This document shows positions 18,932 to 27,581 of a stretch of DNA of 64,000 nt, one piece after another. Each line of letters opens with the position of its first letter. Position 1 is the first letter of the stretch. The stretch is taken from assembly GCF_016650635.1 (NCBI RefSeq), contig NZ_JAEKFI010000001.1:186001-250000 (forward strand), given 5' to 3'. Below the pieces are notes generated by a model, which was not told the origin of the DNA, searched no databases, and worked only from the letters and a program-made list of their open reading frames with translations. The position numbers and the translations under genes were made by a program. This stretch comes from Pseudomonas sp. TH43. GTDB lineage: Bacteria; Pseudomonadota; Gammaproteobacteria; Pseudomonadales; Pseudomonadaceae.

Positions 18932-21900
18932 ATGTCCTCTCCGTCTTCGGTTGATGAGCAACGGTTTCGCAAAATTCTCAGTCGCAACATCAGCCTGCCG
19001 CTGGGTGTTGGTGTACTCAGTGCCGTCTTCTTCGTATCGCTGATCACGTATCTGCTATCGGTTATCCAATGGGTCGAGCACACCGATCGGGTGATCAATA
19101 ACGCCAACGAAGCGGTAAAACTGACCGTTGACCTGGAAACCGGCATGCGCGGTTTTCTGCTCAGCGGTGACGAGCATTTCCTTGATCCGTACGAAACGGC
19201 CAAGCCGCGGATCAATGTGGCGCTCAATACCTTGCTCGAACTGACGGCCGACAACCCGGTGCAGACCGATCGCCTGCGCCGTCTTCAGGCGTTGCAGACC
19301 GAGTGGGCGACATACGCGCAGTCGATGATCGACTTGCAGCGCAGCAGCGGTGACTACCGTGGCGCGGTGAAGGCCGGGCGTGGCAAGCGCCTGACCGACG
19401 AAATTCGCAAGCAGTTCGAAGACGTGATCGATATGGAGCAGCAGTTGCGCACCACGCGCAACGAAGAAGTGCGCCGCACCACGATCTGGAGCATTACCCT
19501 GTATTTGCTGTTCGTGGCGGGCATCAGCGGTCTGCTGGCGTATATCGGGCGACGCGATCTGGTCAATCTTTCCGCCAGCTATGGCGCCACGCTGGCGGCA
19601 CAACAGGCCAGCGCGGTGCGTCTCGAACAGCAGGCGTGGCTACGTAACGGCCAGACCGAACTCGCCGAGCAGGTGCTGGGGCAACTCACCCTTAATCTGT
19701 TGGGCCGCAATATTCTGCAGTTCTGCGCACAGTACCTCGGCACTGCCGTGGCGGCGATCTATGTGCGTGAAGAGCACGGCGGTCTCAAACGTGTGGCGAC
19801 CTACGGCTTCTCCCGCGAACAGGAAGAACAGGATCAATCTATCTATAGCGGTGAAGGCATTGTCGGCCAAGTCGCCCAGCAGGCACGGTTGATTCGCCTG
19901 GACTCGGTGCCCTCCGATTACTTCAAAGTCAGCTCCGGCCTCGGCGAAGGGCTGCCGCACAGTGTGCTGGTAGTGCCGACGAGTGATGACGAGCGGGTCA
20001 ACGGTGTGATCGAACTGGGCTTCCTGCGTCCACTCAATGATCGCGATATTGAGTTGCTGGAGCTGATCGCCGGCAACATCGGCACGTCCATCGAAGCGGC
20101 GCGCTATCGTCAGCGCTTGCAGGAAGTGCTCGCCGAAACCCAGCAGCTCAACGAAGAGTTGCAGGTGCAGCAGGAAGAACTGAAAACCGCCAACGAAGAG
20201 CTGGAAGAACAGTCGCGGATTCTCAAAGAGTCCCAGGCGCATCTGGAAACCCAGCAAGTCGAACTGGAGCAGACCAACGAGCAACTGGCCGAACAGGCAC
20301 AAACCCTGGCCGAACAGCGCGACGCGATGGACCTGAAAAACACCGAACTCAATCAGGCGCAAGTGCAACTGGAAGAGCGCGCCGAAGAGCTGCAGCGTTC
20401 CAGTAAGTACAAGTCCGAGTTCCTCGCCAACATGTCCCACGAACTGCGCACGCCGCTGAACAGTTCGCTGATACTGGCCAAGTTGCTCGCAGAAAACCCG
20501 CAGGACAACCTCAGTGCCGAACAGGTCAAGTTTGCCGAGTCGATCTACTCGGCCGGCAACGATCTGCTGAACCTGATCAACGACATTCTCGACATCTCCA
20601 AAGTCGAGGCGGGCAAACTTGAAGTGATTCCGGAGAACACCAGCGTCGCCCGTCTTGCCGATGGCCTGCGCGGTGTGTTCGAGCCACTGGCGGCTGATAA
20701 AAAGCTGACCTTCAACGTCGACTTGCAGCCGGGTACGCCGGCCACGCTGTTCACCGACCGTCAGCGTCTGGAACAGGTAATCAAAAACCTGCTGTCCAAC
20801 GCCGTCAAATTCACCGAGAAAGGCACCGTCAGCCTGACCATCGCCGGTCAGCCAAACGAGCAGATTGCATTCATCGTGCGTGACTCGGGCATCGGCATCG
20901 CAGCCGATCAGCAGGAAAGCATTTTCGAAGCCTTCCGCCAGGCCGACGGTACGACCAACCGCAAATACGGCGGCACCGGACTCGGTCTGTCGATTTCCCG
21001 CGATCTGGCGACTTTGCTCGGCGGCTCGATCAGCGTCAGCAGTACGCCGGGGCAGGGCAGCGTGTTCACCTTGTTGCTGCCGCAGCAATACAGTGAAGAT
21101 GGCGAAGTCGTGAGCGCACCGTTGACCTTCACGCCGCCAGCGCCAAGCGCTCCGGCACCCGTGGTGCCTGCTGTTTCGCCGATGGCGCCGGTGCACATTC
21201 CGCGCTTTGCCGATGACCGCGACAAGGCTCCGTTCGTCACACGCTGCATTCTGGTGGTGGAAGACGAGCCGAATTTCGCCCATATCCTGTATGACCTGGC
21301 CCACGAACTGGGTTACCAATGCCTGGTGGCCCACGGTGCCGACGAAGGTTATGACCTCGCTCGCGAATTCCTGCCGGACGCGATCCTGCTGGACATGCGC
21401 CTGCCGGATCACTCCGGCCTCACCGTGCTGCAACGTCTGAAGGAGCACGCGGAAACTCGCCACATACCGGTACACGTGATTTCGGTCGAGGACCGGGTCG
21501 AAGCGGCGATGCACATGGGTGCCATTGGCTATGCCGTCAAACCGACCACCCGCGAAGAGCTCAAGGATGTATTCGCTCGCCTGGAAGCCAAACTGACGCA
21601 GAAGGTCAAACGTGTCCTGCTGGTTGAAGATGACGATCTGCAACGCGAAAGTATCGCGCGCCTGATTGGCGACGAAGACATTGAGATCACCGCTGTTGGC
21701 CTCGCCCAGGACGCTTTGGAGCTGCTACGCACGACAATCTACGATTGCATGGTCATCGACCTCAAGTTGCCGGACATGCTCGGCAACGATCTGCTCAAGC
21801 GCATGTCCACCGAAGACATCTGCTCGTTCCCGCCGGTCATCGTCTATACCGGGCGTAACCTGACCCGCGATGAGGAAGCCGATCTGCGTAAATATTCGCG

Positions 21901-22423
21901 CTCGATCATCATCAAAGGTGCACGCTCGCCGGAGCGCTTGCTGGACGAGGTCACACTCTTTCTGCACAAAGTCGAATCGCAGTTGTCCCATGAACGGCAG
22001 AAGATGCTCAAGACTGCGCGCAGCCGCGACAAAGTCTTCGAGGGTCGCAAGGTGTTGCTGGTCGACGATGATGTGCGCAACATTTTCGCGCTGACCAGTG
22101 CGCTGGAACACAAAGGCGCAGTCGTGGTGATCGGCCGTAATGGTCGTGAGGCGATTGAAAAGTTGAATGAAGTCGAGGACATCGATCTGGTGCTGATGGA
22201 CGTGATGATGCCGGAAATGGATGGTTTCGAAGCCACCATTGAAATCCGCAAGGATCCGCGCTGGCGCAAATTGCCGATCATCGCGGTGACGGCCAAGGCC
22301 ATGAAGGACGATCAGGAGCGCTGTCTGCAGGCTGGCGCCAACGATTACCTGGCCAAGCCCATTGACCTGGATCGCCTGTTCTCGCTGATTCGCGTGTGGT
22401 TACCGAAGATGGAACGTATTTAG
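18932..22423 (+). CDS. Hybrid histidine kinase: CHASE3, GAF, coiled coil, kinase, three receivers
   Basis: The 1163-residue product has two membrane helices flanking a CHASE3-type sensor (about residues 25-205; DLETGMRGFLLSGDEHFLDPY). Then come a GAF domain (about 240-390), a long Q/E-rich coiled coil (about 395-495), HisKA with His503 in NMSHELRTPLN, and an ATPase domain with N, G1 and G2 boxes (LLSNAVKFTEKG, DSGIGIAAD, GGTGLGLSISRDL). Three receivers follow with phosphoacceptors Asp821, Asp943 and Asp1090. The middle receiver ends in an atypical IIIKGARSPERL in place of the usual KP motif. ATG 18932 has AAGG eight bases ahead. It heads a tightly packed operon with cheR and cheB homologues. 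Confidence 0.95.
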   Translation: MSSPSSVDEQRFRKILSRNISLPLGVGVLSAVFFVSLITYLLSVIQWVEHTDRVINNANEAVKLTVDLETGMRGFLLSGDEHFLDPYETAKPRINVALNTLLELTADNPVQTDRLRRLQALQTEWATYAQSMIDLQRSSGDYRGAVKAGRGKRLTDEIRKQFEDVIDMEQQLRTTRNEEVRRTTIWSITLYLLFVAGISGLLAYIGRRDLVNLSASYGATLAAQQASAVRLEQQAWLRNGQTELAEQVLGQLTLNLLGRNILQFCAQYLGTAVAAIYVREEHGGLKRVATYGFSREQEEQDQSIYSGEGIVGQVAQQARLIRLDSVPSDYFKVSSGLGEGLPHSVLVVPTSDDERVNGVIELGFLRPLNDRDIELLELIAGNIGTSIEAARYRQRLQEVLAETQQLNEELQVQQEELKTANEELEEQSRILKESQAHLETQQVELEQTNEQLAEQAQTLAEQRDAMDLKNTELNQAQVQLEERAEELQRSSKYKSEFLANMSHELRTPLNSSLILAKLLAENPQDNLSAEQVKFAESIYSAGNDLLNLINDILDISKVEAGKLEVIPENTSVARLADGLRGVFEPLAADKKLTFNVDLQPGTPATLFTDRQRLEQVIKNLLSNAVKFTEKGTVSLTIAGQPNEQIAFIVRDSGIGIAADQQESIFEAFRQADGTTNRKYGGTGLGLSISRDLATLLGGSISVSSTPGQGSVFTLLLPQQYSEDGEVVSAPLTFTPPAPSAPAPVVPAVSPMAPVHIPRFADDRDKAPFVTRCILVVEDEPNFAHILYDLAHELGYQCLVAHGADEGYDLAREFLPDAILLDMRLPDHSGLTVLQRLKEHAETRHIPVHVISVEDRVEAAMHMGAIGYAVKPTTREELKDVFARLEAKLTQKVKRVLLVEDDDLQRESIARLIGDEDIEITAVGLAQDALELLRTTIYDCMVIDLKLPDMLGNDLLKRMSTEDICSFPPVIVYTGRNLTRDEEADLRKYSRSIIIKGARSPERLLDEVTLFLHKVESQLSHERQKMLKTARSRDKVFEGRKVLLVDDDVRNIFALTSALEHKGAVVVIGRNGREAIEKLNEVEDIDLVLMDVMMPEMDGFEATIEIRKDPRWRKLPIIAVTAKAMKDDQERCLQAGANDYLAKPIDLDRLFSLIRVWLPKMERI

Positions 22424-23256
22424 TGGAACGCAGCACTCCAGCGGAACGAAACAGCGAAATCGAATTACGGCTGTTGATCGAGGCTATTTACCTCAAGTAC
22501 AGCTACGATTTTCGCGACTACTCCGGCGCTTCGATCAAGCGCCGCGTGCAGCACGCGTTGAATCAGTTCGAATGCGCGACTATTTCGGCCCTGCAGGAAA
22601 AAGTCCTGCACGACCCGACCGCGTTCATGCAGCTCCTGCAATTGCTGACGATCCCGGTCAGTGAGATGTTTCGCGATCCCTCGCACTTTCTGGCGATACG
22701 CAAGGAAGTGGTGCCGTTGTTGCGCACGTACCCGTCGATCAAAATCTGGATCGCCGGTTGCAGCACGGGCGAGGAGGTGTATTCGATGGCCATCCTGCTG
22801 CGCGAGGAGGGCCTGCTTGATCGCACGATCATTTACGCGACCGACATCAATCCGCGGTCGCTGGACAAGGCCAAGCAGGGCATTTTCTCGATGGAGAACG
22901 TCCGTGCCTACACTGCAAATTACCAGCAGGCGGGTGGCCAGTGTTCCTTTGCCGACTACTACACGGCAGCGTATGGCTATGCGATCTTCGACAAGAGCCT
23001 GTGCGACAACGTGACGTTCGCCGATCACAGCCTGGCGACCGATAGCGTGTTCTCCGAAACGCAATTGATTTCCTGCCGCAACGTGTTGATCTATTTCAAC
23101 AAGAAACTGCAGGATCGGGCGTTCGGGCTGTTCCATGAATCGCTGTGCCATCGCGGTTTCCTGGTACTTGGCAGTAAGGAGACGCTGGACTTTTCCAACT
23201 ACGCCGGTCAGTTCGAACCCTTGGTTAAACAAGAACGGATCTACCGTAAAAAATGA
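22423..23256 (+). CDS. cheR: CheR-type protein glutamate methyltransferase
   Basis: The 277-residue product has a CheR N-terminal helical domain (YDFRDYSGASIKRRVQHALN) and an S-adenosylmethionine methyltransferase domain: KIWIAGCSTGEEVYSMAILL, IIYATDINPRSLDKAKQGIF, and LISCRNVLIYFNKKLQDRAF. CheR enzymes methylate glutamates of chemoreceptors, yet no receptor is encoded nearby. The GTG at 22423 overlaps the kinase stop (TAGTG), indicating coupled translation; an earlier in-frame GTG at 22396 lies inside the kinase gene. Overlap with cheB follows at its end. Confidence 0.93.
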   Translation: MERSTPAERNSEIELRLLIEAIYLKYSYDFRDYSGASIKRRVQHALNQFECATISALQEKVLHDPTAFMQLLQLLTIPVSEMFRDPSHFLAIRKEVVPLLRTYPSIKIWIAGCSTGEEVYSMAILLREEGLLDRTIIYATDINPRSLDKAKQGIFSMENVRAYTANYQQAGGQCSFADYYTAAYGYAIFDKSLCDNVTFADHSLATDSVFSETQLISCRNVLIYFNKKLQDRAFGLFHESLCHRGFLVLGSKETLDFSNYAGQFEPLVKQERIYRKK

Positions 23257-23846
23257 ACGAGGATTTCGATTTGCCTCGCGTCGAGGCGATTGTGGTCGGC
23301 GCTTCCGCCGGTGGCGTGGAAGCGTTGCTGACGCTGCTCGCGCCGCTGCGCGCGGGCTTCGTTCTGCCGATCATTGTCGTCCTGCACCTGCCCGAAGAGC
23401 GCCGCAGCCAATTGGCTGAAGTGTTCTCCCGGCGTCTGGATATGCCGGTGCATGAGGCCGTCGACAAACAGGACATTGTCGGCGGCACGGTGTATTTCGC
23501 CACACCGGGTTATCACCTGTCAGTGGAACACGACCGCAGCCTGTCTTTGAGTCTTGAAGACCGTGTGCATTATTCCCGGCCCTCGATCGATTACTTGTTC
23601 GAGTCGGCCGCTGACGCCTACGGCCCGGCGCTGGCTGCTGTGCTGCTGACTGGCGCCAATCATGACGGTGCGCGCGGCCTGGCTGAAGTCAAACGCCGGG
23701 GCGGACTGACCATCGTCCAGGACCCGCAAGAGGCGCAAGTCGCCACCATGCCTCAGGCTGCATTGAACATTCAGCAGCCGGATCATGTCCTACCCATTCA
23801 CGGCATCGGCCGTCTGCTTGTCGAGCTGGAACGAATCGCATGTTGA
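23253..23846 (+). CDS. cheB: CheB-type methylesterase domain protein, no receiver
   Basis: The 197-residue product is only the catalytic domain of CheB. The catalytic triad is visible: Ser in VVGASAGGVEAL, His in VVLHLPEERRSQ, and Asp in LLTGANHDGARGL. Normal CheB carries an N-terminal receiver that inhibits this domain; here that receiver is absent, but three others exist in the upstream kinase. ATGA overlap with cheR and a 7-base overlap with the next gene show tight coupling. Confidence 0.93.
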   Translation: MNEDFDLPRVEAIVVGASAGGVEALLTLLAPLRAGFVLPIIVVLHLPEERRSQLAEVFSRRLDMPVHEAVDKQDIVGGTVYFATPGYHLSVEHDRSLSLSLEDRVHYSRPSIDYLFESAADAYGPALAAVLLTGANHDGARGLAEVKRRGGLTIVQDPQEAQVATMPQAALNIQQPDHVLPIHGIGRLLVELERIAC

Positions 23847-25054
23847 GTAATATCCAAGCCAAACTGCTGATCGTCGACGATCTGCCGGAAAACCTGCTGG
23901 CGCTTGAAGCGCTGATCAAACGCGAAGACCGCACCGTCTACAAGGCGCTGTCGGCGGACGAAGCGTTGTCGCTGCTGCTCCAGCATGAGTTCGCCATGGC
24001 CATCCTCGACGTACAGATGCCAGGCATGAACGGCTTTGAACTCGCCGAGTTGATGCGCGGCACCGAGAAAACCAAGAACATCCCGATCATTTTCGTCAGC
24101 GCCGCCGGCCGTGAACTGAACTACGCGTTCAAGGGCTACGAGAGCGGGGCGGTGGACTTCCTGCACAAACCGCTGGATATCCACGCGGTGAAGAGCAAGG
24201 TCAATGTCTTCGTCGACCTGTACCGCCAGAGCAAGGCCATGAAGCAACAGGTCGAAGCGCTGGAGCAGGCTCGCCGTGAGCAGGAGGCGTTGCTGCAGCA
24301 GTTGCAAAGCACGCAACTGGAGTTGGAGCAGGCTGTGCGGATGCGTGACGACTTCATGTCAATCGTCGCTCACGAAGTGCGAACGCCGCTCAATGGCCTG
24401 ATACTCGAGACCCAGTTGCGCAAGATGCACCTGGCGCGAGACAACGCCGCAGCGTTCACCCTCGACAAGATGCATGCGATGGTCGATCGTGATGAGCGGC
24501 AGATCAAAAGCCTGATCCGTCTGATCGAAGACATGCTCGACGTGTCGCGCATTCGCACCGGCAAGCTGTCGATCCGGCCGAACCGTTTCGATCTGGTGCA
24601 ATTGGTCAGCAATCTGCTGCAGAACTTCGCGCAGCAGATCGAGGCGGCGGAGACTGAAGTGACGTTTACCGCGAGTGATCCGGTAGAAGGCCATTGGGAT
24701 GAGTTCCGCATCGAACAGGTCGTCTCGAATCTGATTACCAACGCCCTGCGTTATGGCGGTCGCAGCCCGGTCCAGGTGCGTGTCTATCGCCAAGGCAATG
24801 AAGCTCGGGTCGAAGTGCAGGATCGAGGCATCGGTATCAGCCCCGAGAACCAGAAGCGTATTTTCCAACAGTTCGAACGGGTTTCCGCCAAGACGGTAGT
24901 GGCCGGGCTCGGGCTGGGTCTGTTCATTTCCGAGCAGATCGTCGCCGCCCATGGCGGCTCAATCGTCGTCGAGAGTGAAATCAACGAGGGCGCCCTGTTT
25001 CGCGTTTGTCTGCCAATTCAGGAAAACGGCAGATCCGACGCAACCTCTGAGTGA
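23840..25054 (+). CDS. Receiver-histidine kinase fusion
   Basis: The 404-residue product has an N-terminal receiver (LLIVDDLPENLLAL, Asp57 in AILDVQMPGMNGFE, Lys in FLHKPLD), a coiled-coil linker (about residues 130-170), HisKA with His178 in IVAHEVRTPLNG, and an ATPase domain (NLITNALRYGG, DRGIGISPENQ, GLGLGLFISEQI). It has no membrane segment. This architecture usually takes phosphoryl signals from an upstream kinase and passes them on. It is the fourth gene in the operon, overlapping cheB. Confidence 0.94.
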   Translation: MLSNIQAKLLIVDDLPENLLALEALIKREDRTVYKALSADEALSLLLQHEFAMAILDVQMPGMNGFELAELMRGTEKTKNIPIIFVSAAGRELNYAFKGYESGAVDFLHKPLDIHAVKSKVNVFVDLYRQSKAMKQQVEALEQARREQEALLQQLQSTQLELEQAVRMRDDFMSIVAHEVRTPLNGLILETQLRKMHLARDNAAAFTLDKMHAMVDRDERQIKSLIRLIEDMLDVSRIRTGKLSIRPNRFDLVQLVSNLLQNFAQQIEAAETEVTFTASDPVEGHWDEFRIEQVVSNLITNALRYGGRSPVQVRVYRQGNEARVEVQDRGIGISPENQKRIFQQFERVSAKTVVAGLGLGLFISEQIVAAHGGSIVVESEINEGALFRVCLPIQENGRSDATSE

Positions 25055-25098
25055 CCGCACGGTCGTATCAGCAGCTATTGACCGAACAAAGGCTTCCC

Positions 25099-25476
25099 AT
25101 GAGCGTAGATGCACAAGATGTAGTACTCGTCGTCGAGGACGAACCGGTTATCTTGATGATCCTGACCGATTACTTGTCAGGGCAGGGGTATCGCGTGCTG
25201 CAGGCCGAAAACGGCGAGCAGGCGTTCGAGATCCTCGCGAGTAAACCGCATCTGGACATGTTGATTACCGACTTTCGCCTGCCTGGCGGCATTTCCGGCG
25301 TGCAGATCGCCGAGCCTGCCGTGAAGCTGCGACCAGACCTCAAGGTGATCTTCATCAGCGGTTACCCGCAGGAGATCCGCGAGACCGGTAGCCCGATCAC
25401 GCGCCGGGCACCGATTCTGGAAAAGCCATTCGACCTGGACGTTCTGCAGGAAAAGATCCAGGAGCTACTAGCCTGA
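25099..25476 (+). CDS. Single-domain response regulator
   Basis: The 125-residue receiver has VLVVEDEPVILMILTDYL, phosphoacceptor Asp58 in LITDFRLPGGISG, Ser in FISGYPQEI and Lys in ILEKPFDLD. A GTG in frame at 25051 overlaps the previous gene, but ATG 25099 has AAAGG seven bases before it and gives a normal N-terminus. It is the last gene of the operon and probably the output or phosphate sink for the two kinases. Confidence 0.92.
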   Translation: MSVDAQDVVLVVEDEPVILMILTDYLSGQGYRVLQAENGEQAFEILASKPHLDMLITDFRLPGGISGVQIAEPAVKLRPDLKVIFISGYPQEIRETGSPITRRAPILEKPFDLDVLQEKIQELLA

Positions 25477-25910
25477 AGGTCTCCTTTGTCTGACGCTTTC
25501 ACGGCCTCCGCGGTTCTTTCGCAGTTATTTGCCTTGATTTGCGGCGTTAAAGGTAAAGGTCATCTCCGCCGACATGCTGGCTGACAGGGTCACGCGTCGG
25601 CTTTCTGTCGGACAGTACGGGTGTCCCTCGCACGCTGATACGTCAGCGTCGCTGACTCCAGCAGTCGATGGGGCAACTGCACTACATGCCGGGGTTGTCG
25701 AAAATTGGGTAGAAGATCTGTCCGCTGTTCTGCCCGGACAACATCGACTTCTTATAAGGACCAAGTGTTCTTCAGCGGAGAGTCGAACCTTGATCAGAGC
25801 GACTGTATAGCTGTCAAAGTTGACAGCTATCGCACCTAAAAAATCTGCATATGGTTGCGGGCCAAGCGCTTTACATGCAAGCCGCCCGGAATGAGCGGCG
25901 GTGTGGCATG
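25477..25910. other. Gene-poor convergent region with a palindrome
   Basis: This 434-base gap separates two convergent operons. Open frames of 78 and 129 codons exist on plus and minus strands, but neither has a good ribosome site, recognisable domain or normal composition (the minus one is mostly S, T, R and C). I therefore do not call a gene. It holds the near-perfect 24-base palindrome described separately. Confidence 0.4.
25807..25830. promoter_or_regulatory. 24-base palindrome, possible operator
   Basis: ATAGCTGTCAA and TTGACAGCTAT form 11-bp perfect arms around a 2-base centre (AG). Both arms contain TTGACA, which is also the -35 consensus. It sits in a region without a supported gene. 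It could be a dimer operator; the bound regulator is unknown. Confidence 0.5.
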
Positions 25911-27581
25911 TCAACCACGAATCATCTCCCGCACCTTGGCGGTCAACAGGTCAAAGGTGAACGGCTTGGTGATCATCTGCATCCCGGAGTCCAGAAAACC
26001 GCCACGCACGGCGGCATGTTCGGCATAACCGGTAATGAACAGCACTTTCAGGCCGGGTCGATACTGGCGTCCGACCTCTGCCAATTGCCGGCCATTCATG
26101 CCCGGCAAGCCGACATCGCTGATCAGCAGATCGATACGTTGTGCCGAGTTCAGAATCGGCACGGCACCATCGGCGTCACTGGCCTCCACATACGCGTAAC
26201 CCAACTCACTGAGCACTGCGCTGACCAGCACACGCACCGCCGGGTCGTCTTCGACGATCAGCACGGTTTCGCCGTCCAGTGCGTCCGGGGCTTGCTGGAC
26301 ATCGGTGTCAGGGCGCTCAAGCTCCTCGCCGCGAAAGCGTGGAAGATACAGTTTGACCGTGGTGCCCTGGTCGATTTCGCTGTCGATCGACACGTGCCCG
26401 TGTGATTGCTTGCTGAACCCGTAAATCATCGACAGGCCGAGCCCGGTGCCCTGGCCGATCGGTTTGGTGGTGAAAAACGGATCAAACGCGCGGTTGATCA
26501 CACTTTCTGGCATGCCGCTGCCGTTGTCCGTGACGCTCAACATCACGTATTCGCCGGGTTTCAGATTGCTGTAGGCCTCGGTGAAATCGTGCTGCAACAC
26601 CTGATTGCTGGTTTCCACCACCAGTTTGCCGCCGTCAGGCATCGCGTCGCGGGCATTCAGGACGAGGTTGAGCAGGGCACTTTCCAACTGATTGGGATCC
26701 GCTTCGGCGACCCAAAGCTTGTCGTCCAAGCGCATGTCCAACTGAATGCTTTCGTTGAGACTGCGTTGCAGCAGTTCGCCCATCGACAGCACCAGGGTGT
26801 TCATCTGCACGGCTTTGGAATCGAGTGACTGGCGTCGGGAAAACGCCAACAGACGGTGCGTCAGGCCGGCGGCGCGGTTGGCCGAGGTCACGCCCAGATC
26901 GATCAGGCTGTCCAGATCTTCCGTGCGCCCGCGCGCCAGGCGCCGGCGCAACAGCTCAAGACTGCCAATGATGCCGGTGAGCATATTGTTGAAGTCATGG
27001 GCGATGCCGCCGGTGAGCTGGCCGACCGCTTCCATTTTCTGCGACTGTCGCAAGGCCTCTTCATTATGTCGCAGCTGCGCGGTGCGCTCCTCGACCTGTT
27101 GCTCGAGGGTTTCCAGCGTTGACTGCAGGCGCCGTTCACTTTCACTCAGGTCGATCAGCCGATCGCGGGCGTCGTACTGTCGTCGTCGTCCGCGCAGGGC
27201 AGCGGAGACCAGGCTGACCAGCGTCGTTGGGTGAAATGGCCGCTCAAGGAACGTCACGTTACCCAGCAGTTTACTCAGTTGAGAGGAGGGGCCTTGTTCC
27301 TGACCGCCATGATGTGTCAACAGCACTATCGGCATATCTGACCATGCGGGCTGTTGCTCCAGATACTGGAGCAGTGCTTCCAGCTCCGGGCCACCCAACG
27401 CTTCAGCGGCGATCAGCAGCAAGCCTGCCCCGCGTTCAAGCTCTGAGCACAACGCGCCAAGTCCGGCGGTGACGAGGCCGTTGTAGCCGGCCTCGTTGAG
27501 GATCATCAACGCAATCTGACTGTCGCGGCCCAGGGGCGCGAGAATCAGCGCCCTCTCGGCCAGTGGCACGGAAACCGTCAC
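25911..27581 (-). CDS. Hybrid histidine kinase with degenerate N-terminal receiver, partner of KaiC-like protein
   Basis: The 556-residue soluble product starts with a receiver-like fold (ALILAPLGRDSQIALMILNE) that lacks the phosphoacceptor: the expected Asp strand reads LLLIAAEALGG. Then come a coiled coil, a HisKA domain with His195 in GGIAHDFNNMLTG, an ATPase domain (LLNLVLNARDAMPDGG, DNGSGMPE, GQGTGLGLSMIYGF), and a proper receiver with Asp489 in LLISDVGLPGMNG. The GTG start at 27581 overlaps the stop of the kaiC-like gene by four bases (GTGA) and has GGAAGG six bases ahead, so the two proteins are made together. Confidence 0.94.
   Translation of the reverse strand: MTVSVPLAERALILAPLGRDSQIALMILNEAGYNGLVTAGLGALCSELERGAGLLLIAAEALGGPELEALLQYLEQQPAWSDMPIVLLTHHGGQEQGPSSQLSKLLGNVTFLERPFHPTTLVSLVSAALRGRRRQYDARDRLIDLSESERRLQSTLETLEQQVEERTAQLRHNEEALRQSQKMEAVGQLTGGIAHDFNNMLTGIIGSLELLRRRLARGRTEDLDSLIDLGVTSANRAAGLTHRLLAFSRRQSLDSKAVQMNTLVLSMGELLQRSLNESIQLDMRLDDKLWVAEADPNQLESALLNLVLNARDAMPDGGKLVVETSNQVLQHDFTEAYSNLKPGEYVMLSVTDNGSGMPESVINRAFDPFFTTKPIGQGTGLGLSMIYGFSKQSHGHVSIDSEIDQGTTVKLYLPRFRGEELERPDTDVQQAPDALDGETVLIVEDDPAVRVLVSAVLSELGYAYVEASDADGAVPILNSAQRIDLLISDVGLPGMNGRQLAEVGRQYRPGLKVLFITGYAEHAAVRGGFLDSGMQMITKPFTFDLLTAKVREMIRG

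Noticed and set aside
19640..21643. 667-codon minus-strand frame opposite the large hybrid kinase
   Set aside because: Mirror of the kinase gene in a GC-rich genome; no motif or ribosome site, whereas the plus strand has complete kinase and receiver motifs.
25525..25914. 129-codon minus-strand frame in the convergent gap
   Set aside because: Ser/Thr/Arg/Cys-rich composition, no good start or domain; kept only as an uncertain intergenic region.
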